A stretch of DNA of 18,088 nt from Pseudomonadota bacterium. GTDB taxonomy: Bacteria > Myxococcota > UBA9042 > PHBI01. Position 1 is the stretch's first letter. Each line of letters begins with the position of its first letter. A program made the translations under genes and the position numbers. The notes beneath the pieces are model-generated. The model did not search any database and was not told the DNA's origin. It saw only the letters and a list, made by a program, of their open reading frames with translations. Of this stretch, positions 5,770-13,973 are shown piece after piece. Where the stretch lies: assembly GCA_005772945.1 (NCBI GenBank), contig SXIE01000094.1:1-18088 (forward strand). Reading direction: 5' to 3'.

Positions 5770-7377
5770 ATGCGCCACGTCCACGACGTCCTCGTCCTCG
5801 GCTCCGGCATCGCCGGTCTCACCTACGCGCTCAAGATGGCCGACCAAGCCTCGGTCGCCGTCATCACCAAGCGCGAGCGCCAAGCCTCCAACACCTACTG
5901 GGCCCAGGGCGGCATCGCGACCGTCATGGATCCCGCCGACAGCTTCGAGGCCCACATCCGTGACACCATCACGGCCGGTGACCACCTCAACCACGAGGAC
6001 ATCGTCCGCATCACCGTCGAGGAAGGCCCCGCCCGCCTCGCCGAGCTGCTCGCCCTCGGCGTCGCGTTCACGCGCGACCACGACGACCCGAGCTCCCTCG
6101 ACCTCACGCGCGAAGGCGGCCACTCCGCACGCCGTGTGGTCCACGCCAAGGACACCACCGGCGCGGCCGTCGAGGAGGCCCTGGTCGCCGCCGTCAGCGC
6201 CCACCCGAACATCCAGGTCTTCGAGCACCACCACGCCATCGACCTCATCTCGAAGCACCGCCTCGGGATGCGCGGCGCCGATCGCTGCCTCGGCGTCTAC
6301 GTCCTCAACACCGCCTCGAATCAGATCGAGACGTTCCTCGGCAAGGTCGTCATGCTCGCCACCGGCGGCTGCGGCAAGGTCTACCGCTACACGACCAACC
6401 CCGACGTCGCGACCGGCGACGGCGTGGCGATGGCGTGGCGCGTCAATGTGCCCATCGTCAATATGGAATTCTACCAGTTCCACCCGACCTGCCTCTATCA
6501 CCCCGCCGCCAAGAACTTCCTCGTCACCGAGGCCTGCCGCGGCGAGGGCGGGATCCTGCGTCGCAAGGACGGCGAGGCCTTCATGCCCGCCTACCACCCG
6601 ATGAAGGACCTCGCCCCGCGCGACATCGTGGCGCGCGCCATCGACAGCGAGCTCAAGCGCACCGGCGACGACTGCGTCTTTCTCGACATGACCCACCGCC
6701 CGCCCGCCTTCCTCGAAGATCACTTTCCGGGCGTCATGGCGAAATTGGCAGAGTTCGGCATCGACATGCGCACGCAACCGATCCCGGTCGTGCCCGCCGC
6801 GCACTATTGTTGCGGCGGCGTGCAATCGGACGCGGACGGCCGCACGGGACTCGATGGCCTGTTGGTCGCCGGCGAGACGGCCCACACCGGCCTCCATGGC
6901 GCCAATCGGCTCGCCTCGAACAGCCTGCTCGAAGGGCTGGTCTTCGCCCACCGCGCCGCCGCCATCACCGCCGAGGTGATGGCCTCGGCGCCGGCCGCCT
7001 TCGATCCGGATGTGCCCGATTGGAATGTCGGATTTGCGACCGATCCGGACGAGAACGTCCTCATCGCGCACGCCTGGGAGGAGGTCCGCACGCTGATGTG
7101 GAACTACGTCGGCATCGTGCGATCGAACAAGCGCCTCGAGCGCGCCAAGCGCCGCATCGAGCTCTTGAACCAAGAGATCAAAGAGGACTACTGGAACTTC
7201 AAGCTGACGCGCGATCTGCTCGAGCTCCGCAACATCGCCCGCGTCGGCCAGATCATCATCGAGAGTGCCATGGCGCGCAAAGAGTCGCGCGGCCTGCACT
7301 ACACCGTGGACTTCGCCCACAAGGACGACGCGCGCTGGCGCCGCGACACCATCGTGGCGCGCGGCAACCGTCGCTGA
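5770..7377 (+). CDS. nadB: L-aspartate oxidase
   Basis: 535 aa, normal length for NadB. This cytoplasmic flavoenzyme oxidises L-aspartate to iminoaspartate, the first step of de novo NAD synthesis, for condensation by NadA. Visible signatures are the FAD dinucleotide motif GSGIAG (11-16), NTYWAQGGIA (41-50), LTREGGHS with E115, EFYQFHPTC (from 233), PRDIVARAI with R284 matching the catalytic arginine of E. coli NadB, PAAHYCCGGV with H345, and GLHGANRLASNSLLEGLVF. The C-terminal helical domain (about 420-535) is complete. ATG 5770 is chosen because MRHVHDVLVLGSG fits the family N-terminus; an in-frame ATG six codons upstream at 5752 is possible, and neither has a clear Shine-Dalgarno sequence. 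No nadA or nadC is adjacent. The stop lies 7 bp from that of the convergent repeat-protein gene. Confidence 0.96.
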   Translation: MRHVHDVLVLGSGIAGLTYALKMADQASVAVITKRERQASNTYWAQGGIATVMDPADSFEAHIRDTITAGDHLNHEDIVRITVEEGPARLAELLALGVAFTRDHDDPSSLDLTREGGHSARRVVHAKDTTGAAVEEALVAAVSAHPNIQVFEHHHAIDLISKHRLGMRGADRCLGVYVLNTASNQIETFLGKVVMLATGGCGKVYRYTTNPDVATGDGVAMAWRVNVPIVNMEFYQFHPTCLYHPAAKNFLVTEACRGEGGILRRKDGEAFMPAYHPMKDLAPRDIVARAIDSELKRTGDDCVFLDMTHRPPAFLEDHFPGVMAKLAEFGIDMRTQPIPVVPAAHYCCGGVQSDADGRTGLDGLLVAGETAHTGLHGANRLASNSLLEGLVFAHRAAAITAEVMASAPAAFDPDVPDWNVGFATDPDENVLIAHAWEEVRTLMWNYVGIVRSNKRLERAKRRIELLNQEIKEDYWNFKLTRDLLELRNIARVGQIIIESAMARKESRGLHYTVDFAHKDDARWRRDTIVARGNRR

Positions 7378-7384
7378 GCGCCAC

Positions 7385-10300
7385 CTACTGGCAGAACGTC
7401 GTGTCGATCGGGTCGACCGCCAGCGAGCAGTCGCCCCCGTCGAACACCCCGCACGCCTCGCAATAGGCGCACTCGTTCACGTCGCGAATCGACGCGCAGT
7501 CGCTGTCCTGCGCGCCGCACCCACAATCGCAGCTGCCATCGCCGAAGTAGCTCTCCGGGCACGCCCAGTCGAACGGGATGAACACCGTCGCCGCGCATTG
7601 CGTGGTGTCGCGTGCGTCGACCCGCTGCTCGCAGGTGCCCGTGCCCGGGCAGTCGATGCAGTACGCACACTCGCCAACGTCCGCGGTCCCGCCGCAATCG
7701 AGGTCCTGCGCGCCGCAGCCGCAATCGCACGTCCCATCGCCGTACCACCACGCCGCACACGCCCAGCTCGGCGGCGGCTCTTCCGTGAGGCATCCGCGCA
7801 AATCGAACGCACACGACGCGCTGCAGGCGACCACGCCGCCCGCGAAGCCCAAGGTCACGCACGTCTCGCCATCCACGTCCGCGCCGTCGCACGCCTCGCC
7901 GACGTCCGCCACCCCGTTGCCGCACTCGGCCAGGCACAGCGTCGTGTCGCTCGCGTCGACGAAGTCCGTACACACGTCGTCCGGCCGGGCCCCGCACACA
8001 TCACAGAAGTCGCACTCGGCCACCGACGCGGTCGAGGCACAGTCGACGTCCTGACCGCCGCAGCCACAGTCGCACATGAGATCGTCGTAGTACGAGGCCT
8101 CGCAGCGCCAGCCCTCGGGCAAGCACGTCGTCGTGTCGTAGTGATCGACGCGCCCGGTGCAGTCGCCCGTTCCGGCGCAATCGATACAGTACGTGCACTC
8201 GGTCGCATCGTCGGTCGCCATGCAATCGACGTCCTGCGCGCCGCACCCGCAATCGCACGTTCCGTCGCCGTACCAGCTCTCGTCACAGCTCCACATGAAC
8301 GGCGTCGGCGGCACGATGCACAAGCTCGTGTCGAAGTCGCCGCAGGTCGCGCTGCAGCCGAGCTCGCCACCCAGGAACCCGAGATCGAAGCAGCTCACGC
8401 CGCCCAGATCGGTCCGCTCGCACGCCTCGCCCGGATCGATGACGCCGTTGCCGCAGGCCGCGTAGCACTGGGTCGTATCGCGCCCATCGACGAAGTCGAC
8501 GCAGCTGTCGGTCGACGAGGCCCCACAGTCGAAGCAGTACGCGCATTCGGTCGCATCGTCCGTACCGGCGCAGTCCGCGTCCTGCACGCCGCAGCCACAG
8601 TCGCAGTCCCCGTCGCTGTAGTACGACGGATCGCAGCTCCAGCCGGGCGGCGCCGCGTCCGTGCACAGCGTCGTGTCGTCGCCGTCGACCGCGAGCGTGC
8701 ACGTGTCGGTCGCGGAGATTAGGCACTTATCGCAGAAGTCGCACAGGCTCACGTCGTCGCGCGCCGCGCAGTCCGAGTCGAGCGCGCCGCATCCGCAGTC
8801 GCACGACCCGTCCCCGAAGAAGTCCGGGCTGCAGGTCCATGCATCGGGCACCGCGCCCGCGCAGACCCGCGTATCCCCGCCATCCACGAGCTCCGGGCAC
8901 GTCGAGAGGCCATCGTCGCAGGCGTCGCAGTAGACGCACTCGAGCACGTTCGTGGTCGAGCTGCAGTCGCTGTCCTGCGCGCCGCACCCGCAGTCGCAGT
9001 CGCCGTCGCCAAACCAGTCCGGGTCGCACACCCACGCGTCCGGCACGGCGCAGCGTGTCGTGTTCATCCCATCGACCAGCGCGCTGCACTCGACCGACGA
9101 ACCGTCGGCTGGGCACGCCAGGCAGTACACGCACTCGCTGGCGTCGCCCGTCTCCGCGCAGTCGAAGTCCTGCGCGCCGCACGCGCAATTGCACGCCCCG
9201 TCGCCGTAGAAACTCGCATCGCAGGTCCAGCCCGCGGGCACCGCGCCGACCGCGCACGCCGTCGTGTCGCTCGCGTCGACCGCGCCCGTGCAGGCCCCGC
9301 CGACGGCCACGCCGCAGCTCTCGCAGTAGGCGCACGCGGCCACGTCGGTCGTCGTCGCGCAGTCGAGGTCCTGCGTGCCGCACCCGCAATCGCACGCCCC
9401 GTCCCCGTAGAAGGTCGCGCTGCACGTCCAATCGACCGGCACCGGATTCAGGCACGCGGTCGTGTCGAGGTCGTCGACGCGCGTCGTGCAATCGTCCGTG
9501 CCCGGGCAGTCGCTGCAGTACACGCACTCGCTCACGTCATCGCTCGCCTGGCAGTCGAAGTCCTGCACGCCGCAGCCGCAATCGCAATCGCCGTCCGCGT
9601 ACCACGCGCCCTCGCACGTCCAGCCGTCCGGCACGACCACCGCCTCGGCGCACAGCGTCGTGTCCGCCACGTCGACGCGCAGCGCGCACTCGCCGCTTCC
9701 CGGGCAGTTCGCGCACGACACGCACTCGCGCACGTCGTCCGTCGCGACGCAGTCGACGTCCTGCGCGCCACAACCGCAGTCACATTCGCTATCGCCGTAG
9801 TACGCGACCGGGCACACCCAGTCGTTGGGCACCACGGGCCGCGTGCAGCCGACCGTGTCGAACGTGCAGTCCGCGTTGCACCCGAGCGTCCCGCCGTCGA
9901 ACCCGAGCGAGCCACACGTCGCCCCCGCGACGTTGCTGCCGTCGCACTGCTCGGACCCGCTTACCACGCGGTCCCCGCACCCGGCCACGAGGCACACCGT
10001 CGTGTCGCTGCCATCGACGTAGTCGGCACACGCGTCGCCCGCCGGCCCGCCGCAGTCGATGCAGTAGGCACACTCGGCGACGTCGGCCGTCCCCGCGCAG
10101 TCGAGGTCCTTCGCCCCGCAGCCACAGTCGCAGTCGCCGTCGCGGTACCACGTCACGTCGCACGTCCACTCGGGCGGCACCGGCCCCCCGACACACTGGG
10201 TCGTGTCGGCGTTGTCGACCGCCGTCGCGCAGTCGGCGAGATCGCCACACGCCACACAGAAGGCGCACTCGCTGACGTCGCTCGTGCCCGCGCAGTCGCG

Positions 10301-12265
10301 GTCCTGCGTGCCGCAGCCGCAGTCGCAGTCGCCGTCGCCGAACCAGCCCGGATTGCACGTCCATCCCGGCACGACCCCACCGCATTGCGTCGTGTCGGTG
10401 TTGTCGACGCGCCCAGCGCAGTCGCCCGTCCCCGCGCATGCAGCACACGACGCGCACTCGGCGACGTCGCTCGTGCCGAGGCAGTCGAAGTCCTGCGCGC
10501 CGCAGCCGCAGTCGCACGCGCCGTCGCCGAACGCCGTCGCGTCGCACGTCCACCCGACCGGCACTTCCGCCGTGACGCACGCACGCACGTCGAAGATGCA
10601 GTCGGCGCCGCAGCCCAGTACGCCGCTGGCGTAGCCGAGGCTCACGCATGTGGCCGTCCCGAGGTTCATGCCATCGCACTCCTCACGCACGTCGACCTGA
10701 CCGTTGCCGCACTCGCTCGTGACCACGACGCAGGCCGTCGTATTCGCGCCGTCGACGACCGTCGCACACGCCTCGCCCGCCGTCTGGCAGGCGGCGCAGA
10801 AGTCGCATTCCGTCACGTCGGTGGTGCCGGCGCAGTCCGCATCCTGGATCCCGCAGCCGCAGTCGCAGTCCCCGTCCGAGTAGCGGCTCGGGCTGCAGGT
10901 CCACCGCTCGGGCACGACGTTCTCGCACGCCGTCGTGTCGGTCGCGTTGACCAGGACGTCGCACGAATCAAAGCCCGCGCAGGCATCGCAGTACCGGCAC
11001 TCGGCGATGTCGGTGGTCGACGCGCAGTCCAGGTCCTGCGCGCCGCAGCCGCAATCGCACGAGCCGTCGGCGTAGTACGACGGATCGCAGCGCCAGTCGG
11101 CCGGGGCCACCGCCGCTTCACACGCGCCGGTATCGAACGTGCAATCCGTGCCGCACACGAGCGAGCCACCGATGAAGCCAAGCCCCTCGCACTTGGTGCC
11201 GCGCAGGTCGCTCCCGTCGCACACCTCGCCCGGACCGGCCTTGCCATCGCCGCACGTGACGACGGTGCCGTTGCAGACGCCGGTGTTGGCCGGCGAGATG
11301 TCGCCGCACCCCGGGCTGGTCGCGCACGATCCGGGATCGTTGCAGTAGTCGCAGGCCGTCACGCCGCCAAAGCAGTCGCTGTCGGGCACGCCACAACCGC
11401 AATCGCACGAGCCGTCGCCGTAGAAGGCCGAAGGGCAGGTCCAGCCCGCGACCGACGGCGCTCCGCACCCTGAGATGTCCCAGTTCAGGCAGTCGGCGCG
11501 GCAGTGGATCATGCCGCCGGCCGGGTACCCGAACGACTCGCACGTCACCGGATCACCCGCCGGATCCTTGCCGAGGTCGCTGCCGTCGCACGCCTCGGGC
11601 CCGCCCGCGACGTTGTTGCCGCAGACTTCGCTGGTCGTGCAGGCCGAGACGTCGACCCCCAGGCACGTCGGATCGCACCCGAGAGTGCCGCCGTTGTAGC
11701 CGAGGTCGACGCAGGCGGTGTCGTTGATGATCAGCGCGCCGTCGCAGCGCTCGTCCGGATCGAGCTTGCCGTTGCCGCACGCCGGCAGGCACCCCGCGAG
11801 GTCGTAGCCGTCGCAGCTACCATTACATGAGAGGGTCCCGGCGGCAGCGAGCCCCAGCTTCTCGCAGCTCGCGCCCGCGAGGTCGTTCTTGTCGCAGAGC
11901 TCGCCGCGCTCGACGACCCCATTGCCGCAGCCACCGCTGACCTCGGTCGTCGTCTCCTGCGTCGTCGTGCTGTCGGTCGCGACGGTCGTCTCGGTCGCTA
12001 CCGTCGTGTCCGCGGGCGGCGTGGTGTCCTTGGGCGGCGTGGTGTCCGCGGGCGGCGTGGTGTCCGCAGGCGGCGTCGTCTCGGTCGCAACCGTCGTCTC
12101 GGTCGCAACGGTCGTCTCGGTCGCAACCGTCGTCTCGTTCGCGACCGTCGTCTCCGCCCCAAGCGCCGTATCGATCGGAAGGCCCTTGTCGTCGCTCCCG
12201 CACGCGGCGAACACGGGAACCAGCAGCACCGAGACCAGCGAGAATCGCGCCTGGAGACGAGTCAT
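7385..12265 (-). CDS. Giant Cys-rich repeat lipoprotein (25 modules on a Thr-rich stalk)
   Basis: 1626 aa from ATG 12265, chosen because GGAG lies eight bases upstream and the signal MTRLQARFSLVSVLLVPVFAAC follows; an ATG eleven codons further upstream is less likely. The lipobox FAAC puts the lipid on C22. Residues about 38-108 are a low-complexity stalk of ETTVAT and DTTPPA repeats. From C113 to the end are 25 cysteine-rich modules. Eight type-A modules (about 45-55 aa) follow CGNG...GE.CDG..L...TC..LG...G.L.C...C.FD...C and have six cysteines. Seventeen type-B modules (about 60 aa) follow W.C....Y.DG.CDCGCG.QD.DC...DV.EC.YC..C...C...VD..DTT.C and have about ten. The order is AAA B A BB A BBB A seven-B A BB A BB. 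It ends in a type-B module with no membrane helix or MYXO-CTERM tail. The architecture suggests a disulfide-rich rod on the outer surface; binding partner unknown. Confidence 0.93.
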   Translation of the reverse strand: MTRLQARFSLVSVLLVPVFAACGSDDKGLPIDTALGAETTVANETTVATETTVATETTVATETTPPADTTPPADTTPPKDTTPPADTTVATETTVATDSTTTQETTTEVSGGCGNGVVERGELCDKNDLAGASCEKLGLAAAGTLSCNGSCDGYDLAGCLPACGNGKLDPDERCDGALIINDTACVDLGYNGGTLGCDPTCLGVDVSACTTSEVCGNNVAGGPEACDGSDLGKDPAGDPVTCESFGYPAGGMIHCRADCLNWDISGCGAPSVAGWTCPSAFYGDGSCDCGCGVPDSDCFGGVTACDYCNDPGSCATSPGCGDISPANTGVCNGTVVTCGDGKAGPGEVCDGSDLRGTKCEGLGFIGGSLVCGTDCTFDTGACEAAVAPADWRCDPSYYADGSCDCGCGAQDLDCASTTDIAECRYCDACAGFDSCDVLVNATDTTACENVVPERWTCSPSRYSDGDCDCGCGIQDADCAGTTDVTECDFCAACQTAGEACATVVDGANTTACVVVTSECGNGQVDVREECDGMNLGTATCVSLGYASGVLGCGADCIFDVRACVTAEVPVGWTCDATAFGDGACDCGCGAQDFDCLGTSDVAECASCAACAGTGDCAGRVDNTDTTQCGGVVPGWTCNPGWFGDGDCDCGCGTQDRDCAGTSDVSECAFCVACGDLADCATAVDNADTTQCVGGPVPPEWTCDVTWYRDGDCDCGCGAKDLDCAGTADVAECAYCIDCGGPAGDACADYVDGSDTTVCLVAGCGDRVVSGSEQCDGSNVAGATCGSLGFDGGTLGCNADCTFDTVGCTRPVVPNDWVCPVAYYGDSECDCGCGAQDVDCVATDDVRECVSCANCPGSGECALRVDVADTTLCAEAVVVPDGWTCEGAWYADGDCDCGCGVQDFDCQASDDVSECVYCSDCPGTDDCTTRVDDLDTTACLNPVPVDWTCSATFYGDGACDCGCGTQDLDCATTTDVAACAYCESCGVAVGGACTGAVDASDTTACAVGAVPAGWTCDASFYGDGACNCACGAQDFDCAETGDASECVYCLACPADGSSVECSALVDGMNTTRCAVPDAWVCDPDWFGDGDCDCGCGAQDSDCSSTTNVLECVYCDACDDGLSTCPELVDGGDTRVCAGAVPDAWTCSPDFFGDGSCDCGCGALDSDCAARDDVSLCDFCDKCLISATDTCTLAVDGDDTTLCTDAAPPGWSCDPSYYSDGDCDCGCGVQDADCAGTDDATECAYCFDCGASSTDSCVDFVDGRDTTQCYAACGNGVIDPGEACERTDLGGVSCFDLGFLGGELGCSATCGDFDTSLCIVPPTPFMWSCDESWYGDGTCDCGCGAQDVDCMATDDATECTYCIDCAGTGDCTGRVDHYDTTTCLPEGWRCEASYYDDLMCDCGCGGQDVDCASTASVAECDFCDVCGARPDDVCTDFVDASDTTLCLAECGNGVADVGEACDGADVDGETCVTLGFAGGVVACSASCAFDLRGCLTEEPPPSWACAAWWYGDGTCDCGCGAQDLDCGGTADVGECAYCIDCPGTGTCEQRVDARDTTQCAATVFIPFDWACPESYFGDGSCDCGCGAQDSDCASIRDVNECAYCEACGVFDGGDCSLAVDPIDTTFCQ
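7388..11929 (-). repeat. Array of 25 cysteine-rich protein modules (8 type A, 17 type B)
   Basis: These are protein-level repeats covering nearly all of the giant gene. Type A resembles the myxobacterial cysteine-rich repeat family (CGNG/CGDG...E.CDG). Type B has the near-invariant core DG-x-CDCGCG-x-QD-x-DC followed by EC-x-YC-x2-C and DTT-x-C. Copies have diverged in sequence and in loop length (57-67 residues), so this is not a recent DNA-level amplification. Confidence 0.9.
11942..12154. repeat. 18-bp tandem repeats encoding the Thr/Pro-rich stalk
   Basis: Two blocks of 18-bp units, one encoding ETTVAT (GTCGCAACCGTCGTCTCG on the plus strand, several near-identical copies) and one encoding DTTPPA (GGCGGCGTGGTGTCCGCG, four copies), make up most of the stalk coding sequence. 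Near-identity at the DNA level contrasts with the diverged modules downstream, and the 18-bp unit keeps the frame when copy number changes. Confidence 0.85.
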
Positions 12266-12433
12266 GGCGAATGCTCCATTCATCGGGAAGGCCGCCAAAA
12301 TGGCGGGCGGCGCCAGGCTTCCCTGGCACAGACGGACCGCGCGCGGCGCGGGTTCGGGGGCGGGCGCGGACCATCCTGCAGCGCGCGAGCGGGGTCAAGG
12401 ACGATTGCGGGGACATTCCGCACAGACGCCATT
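12266..12433. promoter_or_regulatory. Divergent promoter region with a short hairpin
   Basis: This 168-bp gap separates the leftward giant lipoprotein gene and the rightward VUT-family gene and must drive both. A 6-bp stem with a 3-nt loop (CCGCCA-AAA-TGGCGG, 12292-12306) lies 27 bp upstream of the lipoprotein start codon, in its probable leader. I looked for a preQ1-type riboswitch before the transporter and saw none. Confidence 0.4.
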
Positions 12434-13255
12434 ATGCTGCCGCCGATGGCCGTTCCCCCCGCCGACCCCCTCGCCGCGCAGCTCTCGTTCGGCACGCCGC
12501 AGCGGATCTACCTCTGGCTGGCGGCCCTCTTCGTCGCCTCGCTGCTGGTCGCGGACGTCCTCGGCGTCAAGCTCTTCCGCATCCCGCTCGGCTTCTCGTT
12601 CGGCGTCCCCTGGCAAGACGCCCCGGTCGACGCCATCCAGCACACCTGCGGCATGCTCACGTTCCCGCTGACCTTCCTCCTGACCGACCTCGTCAACGAG
12701 TTCTACGGCAAGCGCGCCGCCCGCCGCCTCGTCTGGATCGGCTTCGCCGCCGGCGGCTTCGCGTTCCTCGTCATGAACATCGCACTCGCGATGCCGCACT
12801 GGCAGGTGCCCTTCAACATCGACGCGAAGTCCTTCGACGACGTGTTCTCGAGCTCGCGCGTCATGTACGTCGCATCGTTGGCGGCCTACCTCGTCGGCAG
12901 CCTGACGGACATCGCCGTCTTCGGCTGGCTGAAGCGCATCACCGGCGGCAAGCGCGTGTGGCTGCGCGCCACCGGCTCGACGATCGTAAGCCAGGCGATC
13001 GACAGCTTCATCGTCACCTGGCTCGCCTTTTCGGTCGGGCGCACGGTCATCGCCTCGGACCTTCCGCCGATGCCGTTCAGCGAGATCCTCGCGACCGCCG
13101 CGACCGGTTACATGTTGAAATTCGCCCTCTCGATCGGCCTGACTCCGGTCATCTATCTGGGGCGTTGGGTGATGATCCGCCGCTTCGGGATGCTTCCCCT
13201 CCCCGCAAATCCTGCTCCCCACGCGGTCGAGCCTCCAAACCCTTCGACGCGATAA
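12434..13255 (+). CDS. yhhQ: Queuosine-precursor transporter family protein (VUT/YhhQ family)
   Basis: 273 aa inner-membrane protein with six to seven hydrophobic segments. Family signatures are ADVLGVKLF (first helix), FPLTFLLTDLVNEFYGKR, YLVGSLTDIAVFGWLKR, GGKRVWLRATGSTIVSQAIDSF and the final helix LSIGLTPVIYLGRWVM. Members import queuosine precursors (preQ0/preQ1 or queuine) for tRNA modification. A longer loop (about 105-145) with WQVPFNIDAKSFDDVFSSSR is also typical. ATG 12434 is the first start in frame; ATG 12446 is an alternative, and neither has a clear RBS. No queuosine biosynthesis genes are adjacent. The substrate is inferred from the family. Confidence 0.9.
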   Translation: MLPPMAVPPADPLAAQLSFGTPQRIYLWLAALFVASLLVADVLGVKLFRIPLGFSFGVPWQDAPVDAIQHTCGMLTFPLTFLLTDLVNEFYGKRAARRLVWIGFAAGGFAFLVMNIALAMPHWQVPFNIDAKSFDDVFSSSRVMYVASLAAYLVGSLTDIAVFGWLKRITGGKRVWLRATGSTIVSQAIDSFIVTWLAFSVGRTVIASDLPPMPFSEILATAATGYMLKFALSIGLTPVIYLGRWVMIRRFGMLPLPANPAPHAVEPPNPSTR

Positions 13256-13275
13256 TCGCAGTCACGCGGCTGGGA

Positions 13276-13304
13276 TTGACATCCCTGGGACTCCCAATTA
13301 GCGT
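13276..13304 (+). promoter_or_regulatory. Candidate sigma-70-type promoter of the small secreted protein
   Basis: A perfect TTGACA (13276-13281), a 17-bp spacer and a weak -10, TAGCGT (13299-13304), would start a transcript with a leader of about 120 nt before ATG 13434. Confidence 0.45.
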
Positions 13305-13433
13305 CCCGCGAATCGCTGGCAGCCGGGTCGGAAACATGCGTGCGAGTGATCTGCGCGCATGACTCGTCCTTGCGATCATCGCAGAGGCGAGACGCGGTCG
13401 CCAGCGCCACACGCATCCCTCAAGGAGTCCCCT

Positions 13434-13841
13434 ATGAAGACCATCATTGCCTCGCTCGTTGCCCTCGGAACCATCGGCGCCAGCGCGCCAGCGTTTGCAG
13501 ACAAGTGCAAGAATCCCACGGTCAAGATCGTCAACAAGCGGACCAAGGAAGCCGCCGTCAAGGTGTCGAAGATCGACTACTACGACGGTTGCGAGGGGAA
13601 GTGGCGCACGGAGAGCCTCGACAACAAGGAAATCGAGAAGGGCAAGAGCGCGAGCTGGAGCGACGACCTCGAGTACGTCGAGGGCTGCAAGATCTCGAAG
13701 TTCAAGGTCTACCGTGCACTGCGCAATACGACCGGTAGCGCCTATGGCGACTACGCCTACGGCGCCGAGCTCGTCCCCAACGAGGGCGCGAACCAGGTGT
13801 GCGGCTCGACCAAGACCTACACGATCGAACTGCACGACTGA
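13434..13841 (+). CDS. Small secreted protein, 135 aa, unrecognised
   Basis: The start at ATG 13434 is fixed by a strong AAGGAG (13422-13427) and by a classic signal peptide, MKTIIASLVALGTIGASAPAFA, cleaved before DKC. The frame extends 25 codons upstream but without RBS or signal. The mature protein is about 113 residues, rich in Lys, Asp, Glu and Tyr, with four cysteines, and looks all-beta: KIVNKRTKEAAVKVSKIDYYDG, a segment with LEYVEGCKISKFKVYRAL, and TKTYTIELHD at the end. The lysine-rich, AT-leaning codon choice differs from its neighbours. The good promoter, RBS and terminator suggest high expression. I do not recognise a family; an envelope or secreted binding protein is a guess. Confidence 0.85.
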   Translation: MKTIIASLVALGTIGASAPAFADKCKNPTVKIVNKRTKEAAVKVSKIDYYDGCEGKWRTESLDNKEIEKGKSASWSDDLEYVEGCKISKFKVYRALRNTTGSAYGDYAYGAELVPNEGANQVCGSTKTYTIELHD

Positions 13842-13891
13842 GCATTCGCCGCGTGAGGCCCCCCGGCCTCTTCCGGTGTTCTTTCGCGATC

Positions 13892-13937
13892 GAAAGAGCC
13901 AGGGCGCGCTCGGCAACGGGCGCCCGCTGGCTCTTTC
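13892..13937 (+). terminator. Strong hairpin terminator after the small secreted protein
   Basis: An 11-bp perfect stem, GAAAGAGCCAG (13892-13902) with CTGGCTCTTTC (13927-13937), encloses a 24-nt loop that is itself GC-rich and can pair further. It starts 50 bp after the stop codon of the 135-aa gene. The right arm ends in CTCTTTC rather than a clean T-run. Confidence 0.7.
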
Positions 13938-13973
13938 CCATTCGGCCTGTGTTCGAAAGGCGGGAGTTCATCC

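Noticed and set aside
5206..7320. A 704-codon minus-strand frame opposite nadB
   Set aside because: Shadow of nadB: composition dominated by Asp, Val, Gly, Arg and His from the opposite strand of a GC-rich gene, with no domains, and it also overlaps the small lipoprotein in another frame.
8839..10275. A 478-codon plus-strand frame opposite the giant lipoprotein gene
   Set aside because: Its Arg/Ser/Pro/Thr-only composition is typical of the wrong strand of Cys-rich repeat DNA.
7385..12265. CRISPR array or DNA-level satellite in the giant gene
   Set aside because: The repetition is at protein level with diverged DNA and variable unit length, and the frame is open throughout.
12266..12433. 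preQ1 riboswitch before the queuosine-precursor transporter
   Set aside because: No small pseudoknot-like hairpin with an A-rich tail and no convincing RBS-sequestering structure could be seen.
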